A DNA stretch of 26,939 bases from JAEUNJ01 sp052035955 (GTDB lineage Bacteria; Pseudomonadota; Gammaproteobacteria; Burkholderiales; Rhodocyclaceae), in assembly GCA_052035955.1 (NCBI GenBank), contig JBPOHD010000120.1, positions 1-26,939 on the forward strand, read 5' to 3'. Numbering within the stretch: position 1 is the stretch's first letter; the number at the start of each line of letters is the position of its first letter. The notes under the pieces are model-generated. The model did not search any database. It was given only the letters and a program-made list of their open reading frames with translations, and was not told the origin of the DNA. Both the position numbers and the translations under genes were made by a program. This document shows, piece by piece, positions 15,679 to 22,947 of the stretch.

Positions 15679-15753
15679 TCTTCTCCTCCGTTGGTTGGTA
15701 CTGCATGGCCGGTCCGGTCGCCGGGGGCGCCGAACTCTGTTTTCCTGCGGGAG

Positions 15754-15776
15754 GGAGCGGGGGGTGCCGCTCCTAC
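15754..15776 (-). repeat. REP-like palindrome in the soxZ-soxA spacer
   Basis: GGAGCGG (15754-15760) and CCGCTCC (15767-15773) are perfect inverted arms around a 6-base loop, and the right arm continues as CTAC. The 11-mer GCCGCTCCTAC (15766-15776) recurs exactly at 26781-26791 near the right edge, so this looks like a dispersed REP-type element. It sits 10-31 bases upstream of... on the transcript, downstream of the soxZ stop and before soxA, where it could shape relative RNA stability. Confidence 0.6.
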
Positions 15777-15783
15777 CCCTGGT

Positions 15784-16098
15784 TCAGGCCGCGATCGCCG
15801 CTTCGTCGGTGCGCTTCTCGCCCTTGTTGTCCACCCAGTTCACCACCACCTTGTCGCCGGCCTTGGCGCCCTTGACCTTGAAGGCGAACACCGGGTTGCG
15901 CGATACCGAGGTACCTGTCTGGCCCTGGATGACCATCTTGCCACCCACTTCGATGGTGATCTGCTGGATGAAATGGGCCGGCACCAGGTTTCCGGCGTTG
16001 TCCTTGCGTTGGCCCGTTTCCATGGCATGGGCCATCAGGACGCGGACCTCGGCGATGTCGCCCTTCATCTGGGCGCGAATCTTCATCGGATCTGTCAT
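15784..16098 (-). CDS. soxZ: Sulfur carrier complex subunit SoxZ
   Basis: The 104-residue protein has the SoxZ immunoglobulin-like pattern: an N-terminal MKIRAQ, MAHAMETGQRKD and AHFIQQITIEVGGKMV, then VSRNPVFAFKVKGAKAGDKVVVNWVDNKG. It lacks a signal peptide, as expected because SoxZ is exported by piggy-backing on Tat-dependent SoxY. Start ATG 16098 is preceded by AGGAAAGGGAAG. It follows soxY by 25 bp. SoxYZ carries the sulfur intermediates covalently on the SoxY cysteine during thiosulfate oxidation. Confidence 0.96.
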   Translation of the reverse strand: MTDPMKIRAQMKGDIAEVRVLMAHAMETGQRKDNAGNLVPAHFIQQITIEVGGKMVIQGQTGTSVSRNPVFAFKVKGAKAGDKVVVNWVDNKGEKRTDEAAIAA

Positions 16099-16123
16099 GT
16101 TCTTCCCTTTCCTCTCTCGGGGT

Positions 16124-16597
16124 TCAGCCGCCGCAGCCGCCGACCGTGACCTTCACTTCCTTCTGGACGGTGTAGAACTTGCCGTCCGCCGTCTTGGCGA
16201 CCGCCTTCACCACCGACGTCTGGCCGAGTTTCAGGCGGACCGCCATCTCGGGCACGGCGCCGTTGGCGAAGTCGAAGGCGGCCGACAGGGGCAGGGGGTT
16301 CTTGTCCACCAGGACAGCGAGGGAGATGGTGTTCGGGATGTTGCTCGTCACCTCCACCGGGACCACGGCGCCGTTCTCGGCGATGTCCGGCGCCTTCAGC
16401 AGCAGGTCCTTGCTGTCGGCCGCGCTGGCCGCGCCGAGGGCCTTCAGGACCGCCGGCGATTCCTTGGCTTCGAAGGCGGCCCGGTTCCATTCGGCGGCCA
16501 GGACCTGGGTGGGCTTGAGCAAGCCCGCCGCCAGGGCGGCGGCCAGGGCACCGGTTGCACCGGCACCCCTCAGCAGCTGTCTGCGTGTCGTGTCCAT
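16124..16597 (-). CDS. soxY: Sulfur carrier protein SoxY
   Basis: The 157-residue protein starts at ATG 16597 behind AGGAGGAAG; an in-frame extension to 16681 lacks such a site. A Tat signal TTRRQLLRG is followed by an Ala-rich hydrophobic stretch and a cleavage region near QVLAAEW. The C-terminus is VTVGGCGG, the swinging-arm motif whose Cys155 carries the sulfur substrate. It is the first gene of soxYZAXB. The 183-bp gap upstream, toward moaC, probably contains the sox promoter, but I could not identify convincing -35/-10 elements. Confidence 0.97.
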   Translation of the reverse strand: MDTTRRQLLRGAGATGALAAALAAGLLKPTQVLAAEWNRAAFEAKESPAVLKALGAASAADSKDLLLKAPDIAENGAVVPVEVTSNIPNTISLAVLVDKNPLPLSAAFDFANGAVPEMAVRLKLGQTSVVKAVAKTADGKFYTVQKEVKVTVGGCGG

Positions 16598-16780
16598 CGT
16601 TCTTTCTTCCTCCTGATTTACCCCGCGGGGGTGGTTCGAAACCGAAACATTCATTGTCGCGATTGGCCGTTGCCGGCACAAGTCATCGTTCTTATCCGGG
16701 GATTAGGCGGGCTCATGCGGGCGCCGCCCCACCTTTTCCGATCCGCCCCGCCGTGGGCAAGCCGGATTTTTTGCCCCAGC

Positions 16781-17269
16781 CTAATCCTCGTTCGCCGTCC
16801 AATGGCCGGATCGGCCCCCTTCCTTCTCCAGCAGGCGAATACCTTCGATCCGCATGCCGCGATCCACCGCCTTGCACATGTCGTACACGGTGAGCAGTCC
16901 GACGGAAACGGCCGTCAGGGCTTCCATTTCCACGCCGGTCCGTCCGACGGTCTCGGCTGTCGCCTCGCAGGTGACCGCGCAGGCGTCCCCATCCACCGTG
17001 AACTCCGCCGCGACCCGGGTAAGGGCCAGGGGGTGACAAAGCGGGATCAGGTCGGCGGTCCGCTTGGTGGCCTGGATCGCCGCGATGCGGGCGATCCCCA
17101 GTACGTCGCCCTTGCGGGCGTTGCCCGATTCGATCAGGGCGAGGGTCTCCGGGCGCATGACGATGCGCCCGGCCGCCCTGGCGATGCGCCGTGTTTCCTG
17201 CTTTTCGCCGACATCCACCATGTGGGCCTGGCCCTGGGCGTCGAAATGGGTGAGGGGCGATGCACTCAA
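16781..17269 (-). CDS. moaC: Cyclic pyranopterin monophosphate synthase MoaC
   Basis: The 162-residue protein carries MoaC signatures: LTHFDAQGQAHMVDVGEK, GDVLGIARIAAIQATKRT, DLIPLCHPL (with the conserved His) and GVEMEALTAVSVGLLTVYDMCKAVD. MoaC, with MoaA, converts GTP to cyclic pyranopterin monophosphate, the first intermediate of molybdenum cofactor. The start is TTG at 17269, preceded by GGAG seven bases away; the next in-frame ATG would delete the conserved LTHFD segment. Molybdopterin could serve sulfur enzymes elsewhere, such as SoeABC, but none is in the window. It is upstream of and co-directional with soxY, and divergent from the M48 peptidase gene across 164 bp. Confidence 0.96.
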   Translation of the reverse strand: MSASPLTHFDAQGQAHMVDVGEKQETRRIARAAGRIVMRPETLALIESGNARKGDVLGIARIAAIQATKRTADLIPLCHPLALTRVAAEFTVDGDACAVTCEATAETVGRTGVEMEALTAVSVGLLTVYDMCKAVDRGMRIEGIRLLEKEGGRSGHWTANED

Positions 17270-17433
17270 GGGGGTTCTCCATCTTGGCCGCCGCGGCGGC
17301 CTGCCGCCGGCCGGCGAAACGTCGCGTCGGTCCTGTATTCGATGTTCCGGCCAACCATTCGACGACGGCGCATTTACGAATCCTTACCAAGCGCCGCCGG
17401 GTGGGGCCGGACAAAGTTTGTATCATAGGCCGG

Positions 17434-18876
17434 ATGAAGCGTGCCATTTCCCTTGTCGCCCTCGTTTCTTCGCTTTTCGCCCTCACCGCAAGCGCCCAGG
17501 GGCTGCCGGACCTGGGTGAATCCGCCCAGACCGAACTCACGCCGCTGCTCGAGAAGCGGGTCGGCGAAACGATCATGCGGGACATCCGGCTGCGGGAACC
17601 CAGTTATCTCGATGATCCGGAGGTCAATGCCTACCTCAATCGACTCGGCTCCCGTCTCGTGGCCCAGGCTGCCGAGGTACGTCAGGATTTCGAGTTCTTC
17701 GCCCTGAAGGACTCGACTCTGAACGCCTTTGCGCTGCCGGGAGGCTTCATTGGCGTGCATACGGGCCTCGTGCTGGCTGCCCAGTCCGAATCGGAGCTGG
17801 CTTCCGTGCTGGCCCACGAGATTTCCCACGTCACCCAGCGCCATCTGGCGCGACTGGTCGGCAAGCAGAATCAGTCCCAGCTCGGCACCCTGGCAGCCCT
17901 GGCGGTGGCCATCCTGGCTGCCCGCAGCAATCCCGAGATCGCCGTGGGGGCGGCGGTGGCCGGGCAGGCGGCCGGCATCCAGCACCAACTCAATTACTCG
18001 CGGGATTTCGAGCACGAGGCGGATCGCGTGGGTATACAACTCTTGGAGAAATCGGGCTTCGACATCCGTGGCATGGGCAGCTTCTTCGAGCGCCTGCAGC
18101 GTTTCGGGCGCCTCTACGAGAACAACGCTCCGGGTTATCTGCGCACGCATCCCCTGACCACCGAGCGTATTGCCGACATGGAGAACCGCATCCACCAGCG
18201 GACCTACCGCCAGGTGCCGGACAGCCTCGATTTCCTCCTCGTGCGGGCCAAGCTGCGCGCCCAGGAGGGAACGCCCCAGGATGCCGTCCTCGACTTCTCG
18301 AATCTCGTGCGCGACCGGAAGTTCAATTCCGAGGCGGCTGCCCGCCATGGGCTTGCCCATGCCCAGTTGCGGGCCAAGAATTATCCGGCAGCGGACAAGG
18401 AGGTCGCCGAACTTCGTCGCCTCAAGGTCGTCTCGCCGATGGTGGAAACCCTGGCGGCCGAGTCCCGGGCCAGGCAGGGCGACCTGCCCGGCGCCATTGG
18501 CATCCTGCGGTCGGCAATCGTGCGTTATCCCCAGGAACGGGCCTTGTCCTACGCGCTGGTGGAAGACCTCATCGCCGCCGGGCAGGGTTCCGACGCCCTG
18601 AAGGCGGTCACCGCCGACCTCCAGGACTACCCGCAGGACGCCCGCGCCCATGCCTTGCAGGCCAGGGCGTATGCAATCCTCGGCAAGCGCCTGCAGCAGC
18701 ACAGGGCACAGGCGGAATCCTATTTCCTGCAGGGACAGTTGCTGGCCGCGATAGAGCAGTTGCAGTTCGCGCAGAAGGCCGGCGACGGCGATTTCTACGA
18801 GCAGTCCCAGGTGGATGCCCGGTTGCGGGAACTCAAGCGCCAACAGGCCGAGGAAGCGAAGCAGAAGAAGCCCTGA
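17434..18876 (+). CDS. M48-family periplasmic metalloprotease, BepA/YfgC-like
   Basis: The 480-residue protein starts at ATG 17434 with signal peptide MKRAISLVALVSSLFALTASAQ; a longer in-frame start at 17260 would overlap moaC and remove this signal. The zinc motif is HEISH (LAHEISHVTQRHLARL) with the third ligand in SRDFEHEADRVG. A GGFIGVHTGL string and a long loop before NAFALPGG are typical of the BepA clade. The C-terminal half (about residues 260-470) is a helical, tetratricopeptide-like region. BepA acts in the periplasm in quality control of outer-membrane proteins such as LptD. The gene appears monocistronic; 171 bp separate it from sat. Confidence 0.93.
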   Translation: MKRAISLVALVSSLFALTASAQGLPDLGESAQTELTPLLEKRVGETIMRDIRLREPSYLDDPEVNAYLNRLGSRLVAQAAEVRQDFEFFALKDSTLNAFALPGGFIGVHTGLVLAAQSESELASVLAHEISHVTQRHLARLVGKQNQSQLGTLAALAVAILAARSNPEIAVGAAVAGQAAGIQHQLNYSRDFEHEADRVGIQLLEKSGFDIRGMGSFFERLQRFGRLYENNAPGYLRTHPLTTERIADMENRIHQRTYRQVPDSLDFLLVRAKLRAQEGTPQDAVLDFSNLVRDRKFNSEAAARHGLAHAQLRAKNYPAADKEVAELRRLKVVSPMVETLAAESRARQGDLPGAIGILRSAIVRYPQERALSYALVEDLIAAGQGSDALKAVTADLQDYPQDARAHALQARAYAILGKRLQQHRAQAESYFLQGQLLAAIEQLQFAQKAGDGDFYEQSQVDARLRELKRQQAEEAKQKKP

Positions 18877-18921
18877 CCAGGGCCTTGATGGGGCCGTCCC
18901 GGCGCCCGCCGCAGCCCGCGT

Positions 18922-18935
18922 TTGATCTGGATCAA
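18922..18935 (+). promoter_or_regulatory. FNR/CRP-family operator upstream of sat-aprBA
   Basis: TTGATCTGGATCAA is a perfect match to the FNR/ANR/DNR consensus TTGAT-N4-ATCAA. The dyad continues outward for five more bases each side (CGCGT/ACGCG), giving ten-base perfect arms. It lies 112 bases upstream of the sat start in the 171-bp gap after the M48 gene. I see no strong -10 at the exact class II spacing; TTATTC at 18963-18968 is a candidate. Activation or repression cannot be decided from sequence. Confidence 0.8.
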
Positions 18936-19047
18936 ACGCGCACATCCCAAAATTCGCGGCCCTTATTCCGGCATCGAAAAATACGTTCGGAAGCCCATTT
19001 CGGAAGTGCTAGCCTTCGACCCGCTCGAATAACAGGCAGGAGGGGTC

Positions 19048-20262
19048 ATGGCATTGGTCAATCCGCACGGGGGCGGCAATCTGCGGCCCCTGCTGCTCGA
19101 AGGTGAAGCGCTGATCGCGGAGCTCGCCCGTGCCGCAACCCTTCCGAAACTGGTCGTCAGCTCGCGCGAGAAGGGCGACATCATCATGCTCGGCATCGGC
19201 GGTTTCACGCCGCTCGACGGTTTCATGACCCACGCCGACTGGCAGGGCGTCTGCGACGGCATGAAGACGGCCTCGGGCCTGTTCTGGCCCATCCCGATCA
19301 CCCTTTCCGCCAGCCGGGCGGCTGCCGAATCCATCGCGACCGGCGCCGACATCGCGCTCGTTGACCCCGATGACGGTTCCATCCTCGCGACCATGCTGGT
19401 CACCGAGAAATACGCCATCGACAAGGCCCACGAGTGCGCCACGGTCTTCAAGACCACCGACCTGGAGCACCCCGGCGTCAAGATGGTCATGGAGCAGGGC
19501 GACATCAACCTGGCCGGTCCGCTCAAGGTGCTTTCCCAGGGCGATTTCCCGGAGAAGTACGGCGCGCTGTTCATGTCGCCCAAGGAGACCCGGGCCCTTT
19601 TCGAATCCATGGGCTGGAACAAGGTCGCCGCCTTCCAGACGCGCAACCCGATGCACCGCTCCCACGAGTACCTGGCCAAGGTGGCCATCGAGACCTGCGA
19701 CGGCGTCCTCGTCCATTCGCTGCTCGGCAACCTGAAGCCCGGCGACATTCCCGCCGACGTCCGCTCGCGCGCCATCGCCACGCTGATGGACAACTATTTC
19801 GTCGCCAAGACCGTGGTCCAGGCCGGCTATCCGCTGGACATGCGCTACGCCGGCCCGCGCGAGGCCCTGCTCCATGCCGTTTTCCGCCAGAACTACGGCT
19901 GCTCGCACCTGATCGTCGGCCGCGACCATGCCGGCGTCGGCAGCTATTACGGGCCCTTCGACGCCCACCATGTCTTCGACCAGATTCCCAGGGGCGCCCT
20001 GGAAACCCAGGCCCTGAAGATCGACTGGACCTTCTGGTGCTACCAGTGCGGCGGCATGGCATCGGCACGCACCTGTCCCCACGGGGATGCCGACCGGCTG
20101 CTGCTGTCCGGCACCAAGCTCCGCAAGATGCTGTCGGAAGGCGGCGAAGTGCCGGCCGAGTTCTCGCGTCCGGAAGTGCTTGCCATCCTGCGCGAGTACT
20201 ACGCCAGCCTGGCCGAGCACGAGAAGGTCGAAGTGAAGCTTTCGGGTCATTCGGCACGCTGA
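19048..20262 (+). CDS. sat: Sulfate adenylyltransferase (ATP sulfurylase)
   Basis: The 404-residue protein is the single-polypeptide ATP sulfurylase type used in dissimilatory sulfur metabolism, not the CysDN heterodimer. It has an N-terminal PUA-like domain and then catalytic motifs QTRNPMHRSHE (residues 197-207) and GRDHAGVGSYYG (291-302). Near the C-terminus Cys331, Cys334, Cys343 and His345 (CYQCGG...CPHGD) form a probable zinc site known from a subset of these enzymes. In sulfur oxidisers it runs from APS and pyrophosphate to ATP and sulfate, giving substrate-level phosphorylation. ATG 19048 follows GGAGGGG. It heads sat-aprB-aprA below an FNR-type site. Codon use is strongly biased, fitting high expression. 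Confidence 0.97.
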   Translation: MALVNPHGGGNLRPLLLEGEALIAELARAATLPKLVVSSREKGDIIMLGIGGFTPLDGFMTHADWQGVCDGMKTASGLFWPIPITLSASRAAAESIATGADIALVDPDDGSILATMLVTEKYAIDKAHECATVFKTTDLEHPGVKMVMEQGDINLAGPLKVLSQGDFPEKYGALFMSPKETRALFESMGWNKVAAFQTRNPMHRSHEYLAKVAIETCDGVLVHSLLGNLKPGDIPADVRSRAIATLMDNYFVAKTVVQAGYPLDMRYAGPREALLHAVFRQNYGCSHLIVGRDHAGVGSYYGPFDAHHVFDQIPRGALETQALKIDWTFWCYQCGGMASARTCPHGDADRLLLSGTKLRKMLSEGGEVPAEFSRPEVLAILREYYASLAEHEKVEVKLSGHSAR

Positions 20263-20265
20263 AGA

Positions 20266-20291
20266 CCCGGCAAGGATCGCCTTCCGCCGGG
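20266..20291 (+). repeat. Hairpin in the sat-aprB spacer
   Basis: CCCGGC plus AAGG (20266-20275) pairs with CCTT and GCCGGG (20280-20291), with a two-base CC bulge and an ATCG loop. It begins three bases after the sat stop, and no U-run follows. It could protect or separate the aprBA part of the message, which must be made in larger amount; that role is inference. Confidence 0.45.
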
Positions 20292-20334
20292 CGGCGGGGG
20301 GCTGTGTGTTTCGCAACCAAGGAGTGAGAAGCAA

Positions 20335-20808
20335 ATGCCTACCTACGTTCGTACCGAAAAGTGCGATGGCTGCAAGGGACAGGACAAGACCGCCTGCATG
20401 TACATCTGCCCCCATGACCTGATGAAGCTGGACAAGGACGGCTCCGACACCGGGCACGCCATGAAGGCCTACAACCAGGAACCCGAGCAGTGCTGGGAGT
20501 GCTACTCCTGCGTGAAGATCTGCCCGCAGGGCGCCATCGAGGCCCGCCACTACGCCGACATCGTCCCCCTGGGCGGTTCCGTGCAACCCCTGCGTGGCTC
20601 CGACTCCATCATGTGGACCATCAAGTTCCGCAACGGCACCATCAAGCGCTTCAAGTTCCCGATCCGCACCACGGCCGAGGGCTCCATCGATCCCTACGGC
20701 GGCAAGCCCATGCCCAAGATGGCCGAACTGTCGGCTCCCGGCGTCTTCACCAAGGATGTCATGGGTGGCTACCGTGCCGGCAAGCCCGAAGAACTGATCC
20801 GCAAGTAA
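20335..20808 (+). CDS. aprB: Adenylylsulfate reductase beta subunit AprB
   Basis: The 157-residue ferredoxin-like protein has two [4Fe-4S] sets: Cys10, Cys13, Cys21, Cys25 and Cys53, Cys56, Cys59, Cys63. The Cys13-x7-Cys21 insertion is the AprB-typical distorted first set. A C-terminal extension (IKFRNGTIKRFKFPIRTT onward) wraps around AprA in known structures. AprB passes electrons between AprA FAD and the membrane electron acceptor. ATG 20335 follows AAGGAGTGAGAAG. It lies 72 bp after sat and 22 bp before aprA. In sulfur oxidisers the enzyme is thought to work in the direction sulfite plus AMP to APS. Confidence 0.98.
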   Translation: MPTYVRTEKCDGCKGQDKTACMYICPHDLMKLDKDGSDTGHAMKAYNQEPEQCWECYSCVKICPQGAIEARHYADIVPLGGSVQPLRGSDSIMWTIKFRNGTIKRFKFPIRTTAEGSIDPYGGKPMPKMAELSAPGVFTKDVMGGYRAGKPEELIRK

Positions 20809-20830
20809 TCACTGATCGAGGAACACGAAA

Positions 20831-22855
20831 ATGGCTGGAACTTTTGAAAAACCGGAAATCGTCCAGGAAGACCTGGACATCCTGCTGATCGGCGGCGGCA
20901 TGGCCTGCTGCGGCACGGCTTACGAAATGATGCGCTGGGCCGAGGCCGTCAAGGCCGAGACCGGCAAGGAACTGAAGATCAAGCTGGTGGACAAGGCTGC
21001 CATGGACCGCTCCGGCGCCGTGGCCCAGGGCCTGTCGGCCATCAACACCTACATCGGTTCCGAGCAGGATCCCGCCGACTACACCCGCATGGTCTCCAAC
21101 GACCTGATGGGCATCACCCGCGACGACCTGGCCTACGACCTGGGCCGCAACGTCGATGACTCCGTGCACCTGTTCGAGGAGTGGGGCCTGCCGATCTGGA
21201 AAACCGACGCCGACGGCGTGCGCCACGACGGTGCCGAAGCCATCCGCGAAGGCCTGCCCCTCCTGAAGGACGGTGGCAAGCCCGTGCGTTCCGGCAAGTG
21301 GCAGATCATGATCAACGGCGAGTCCTACAAGTGGATCGTCGCCGAGGCCGCCAAGAAGGCCCTGGGCCTGGACCGCATCCAGGAGCGCATCTTCATCGTC
21401 AAGCTGGTCAACGACAAGAACGATCCCTCCCGCATCGCCGGCGCCGTCGGCTTCTCGGTGCGCGAGAACAAGATCTACGTCTACAAGGCCAAGGCCATCA
21501 TGCTGGCCGCCGGCGGTTGCGTGAACCTGTTCCGTCCCCGTTCCGTCGGCGAAGGCACGGGCCGTGCCTGGTACCCGGTGTGGAACGCCGGTTCCACCTA
21601 CGCCATGGCCGCCGAGGCCGGCGCCGAGCTGACCATGATGGAAAACCGCTTCGTGCCCGCCCGCTTCAAGGACGGCTACGGCCCGGTCGGCGCCTGGTTC
21701 CTGCTCTTCAAGGCCAAGGCCACCAACGGCTACGGCGAAGACTACATGGTCAAGAACAAGGAAATGCTGAACGACTACCCGCCCTACGGGCAGGCTGCCG
21801 TTCCCGCTTCCTGCCTGCGCAACCACCTCATGCTCAAGGAGATGAAGGAAGGCCGCGGCCCCATCTACATGGACACCGTCACCGCCCTGGCCAAGCTGGC
21901 CGAGACCCTGACGCCCAAGGAAGTGAAGCACCTGGAAGCGGAAGCCTGGGAAGACTTCCTCGACATGTGCGTCGGCCAGTGCGGCATCTGGGTCGGCGAG
22001 AACGTGGACCCGCGCGAGAAGAACTCCGAGCTGATGCCCACCGAGCCCTACCTGCTCGGCTCCCACTCCGGCTGCTGCGGCATCTGGGTGTCGGGCCCGA
22101 CGGACGTCGGCGCACCGACCACGGAAGAATACGAAGTGCCCGCCCACCTGCCCAAGGGCTGGAACTGGGGCTATCGCTCCATGACCACCGTCAAGGGCCT
22201 GTTCACCGCCGGTGACGGCGTCGGCGCCTCCGGCCACAAGTTCTCCTCCGGTTCCCACACCGAGGGCCGCCTCGCCTCCAAGGCCATGGTCCAGTTCGCC
22301 CTCGACAACATGGACTACAACCTCGAACTCGACACCCCCGTCGAGCAACTGGCCGAGGAGATCTACAAGCCGGTGCGCACCTTCCTGGAACACAAGGACT
22401 ACACCACCGCCATCGACGTCAACCCGAACTACATCACGCCCAAGATGCTGCAGTTCCGTCTGCAAAAGATCATGGACGAGTACGTCGCCGGTGTCGCCAC
22501 CTACTACAACACCAACGACAAGATGCTGGCGGTGGCAGAAGAGAAGCTGGAGATGCTCAAGGAAGACGCCCAGAAGATGCGCGCCAAGGACCTGCACGAG
22601 TTGCTGCGGGCCTGGGAAAACTACCATCGCATCCTGACCGCCGAAGCCCACATGAAGCACATCCAGTTCCGTGAGGAGAGCCGCTACCCCGGCTTCTACT
22701 ACCGGACCGACAAGAACTTCGTCGACGAGACCAACTGGCACTGCTTCGTGAACTCGATCTACGACAAGAACACGAAGAAGTGGACCTGCTTCAAGCGCAA
22801 GCACGTGGATCTGGTGGACAAGTCCAAGCTGTTCAAGCCCGCCGCCCCGCACTGA
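20831..22855 (+). CDS. aprA: Adenylylsulfate reductase alpha subunit AprA
   Basis: The 674-residue flavoprotein starts ATG 20831 behind GAGGAA. The FAD-binding dinucleotide motif is LLIGGGMACCG (about residues 19-28), followed by VDKAAMDRSGAVAQGLSAIN. Capping-domain and fumarate-reductase-like regions follow, with TAGDGVGASGHKFSSGSHTEGRLASKAM closing the FAD fold. C-terminal helices end with DETNWHCFVNSIYDKNTKKWTCF, typical of AprA; positions are given for parts of these longer strings. AprA catalyses APS formation from sulfite and AMP in the cytoplasm, using an N5 flavin-sulfite adduct. Codon choice is extremely biased (AAG, AAC, TTC, CTG), as in the two upstream genes. A textbook terminator follows 24 bases later. 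No aprM or qmo gene is adjacent. Confidence 0.98.
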   Translation: MAGTFEKPEIVQEDLDILLIGGGMACCGTAYEMMRWAEAVKAETGKELKIKLVDKAAMDRSGAVAQGLSAINTYIGSEQDPADYTRMVSNDLMGITRDDLAYDLGRNVDDSVHLFEEWGLPIWKTDADGVRHDGAEAIREGLPLLKDGGKPVRSGKWQIMINGESYKWIVAEAAKKALGLDRIQERIFIVKLVNDKNDPSRIAGAVGFSVRENKIYVYKAKAIMLAAGGCVNLFRPRSVGEGTGRAWYPVWNAGSTYAMAAEAGAELTMMENRFVPARFKDGYGPVGAWFLLFKAKATNGYGEDYMVKNKEMLNDYPPYGQAAVPASCLRNHLMLKEMKEGRGPIYMDTVTALAKLAETLTPKEVKHLEAEAWEDFLDMCVGQCGIWVGENVDPREKNSELMPTEPYLLGSHSGCCGIWVSGPTDVGAPTTEEYEVPAHLPKGWNWGYRSMTTVKGLFTAGDGVGASGHKFSSGSHTEGRLASKAMVQFALDNMDYNLELDTPVEQLAEEIYKPVRTFLEHKDYTTAIDVNPNYITPKMLQFRLQKIMDEYVAGVATYYNTNDKMLAVAEEKLEMLKEDAQKMRAKDLHELLRAWENYHRILTAEAHMKHIQFREESRYPGFYYRTDKNFVDETNWHCFVNSIYDKNTKKWTCFKRKHVDLVDKSKLFKPAAPH

Positions 22856-22879
22856 GCAGTCGTCAGTGGCCGTACCAGG

Positions 22880-22909
22880 GCCGGGTGCCGCAAGGCACCC
22901 GGCTTTTTT
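22880..22909 (+). terminator. Intrinsic terminator of sat-aprBA
   Basis: GCCGGGTGCC (22880-22889), loop GCAA and GGCACCCGGC (22894-22903) form a perfect 10-bp stem with a GNRA tetraloop, followed by TTTTTT (22904-22909). It ends the sat-aprB-aprA unit and lies 38 bases before the next gene. Confidence 0.93.
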
Positions 22910-22947
22910 CTTGTAACATCGATCGCGCCGCAATACCGAGGTCCGCC

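Noticed and set aside
16598..16780. Possible sox promoter (TTGTGC / GACAAT on the minus strand) and a distant GGATTAGGC inverted pair
   Set aside because: The hexamers match consensus poorly, and one arm of the inverted pair is part of the moaC stop region. A promoter is likely in this gap, but its position is not visible.
17411..17433. TATCAT as a -10 box for the M48 protease gene
   Set aside because: It would place the transcript start almost at the ATG and has no -35 partner.
22780..22947. Longer start for the YkgJ-type protein
   Set aside because: It would run through the aprA 3' end and the intrinsic terminator; ATG 22948 has its own ribosome-binding site.
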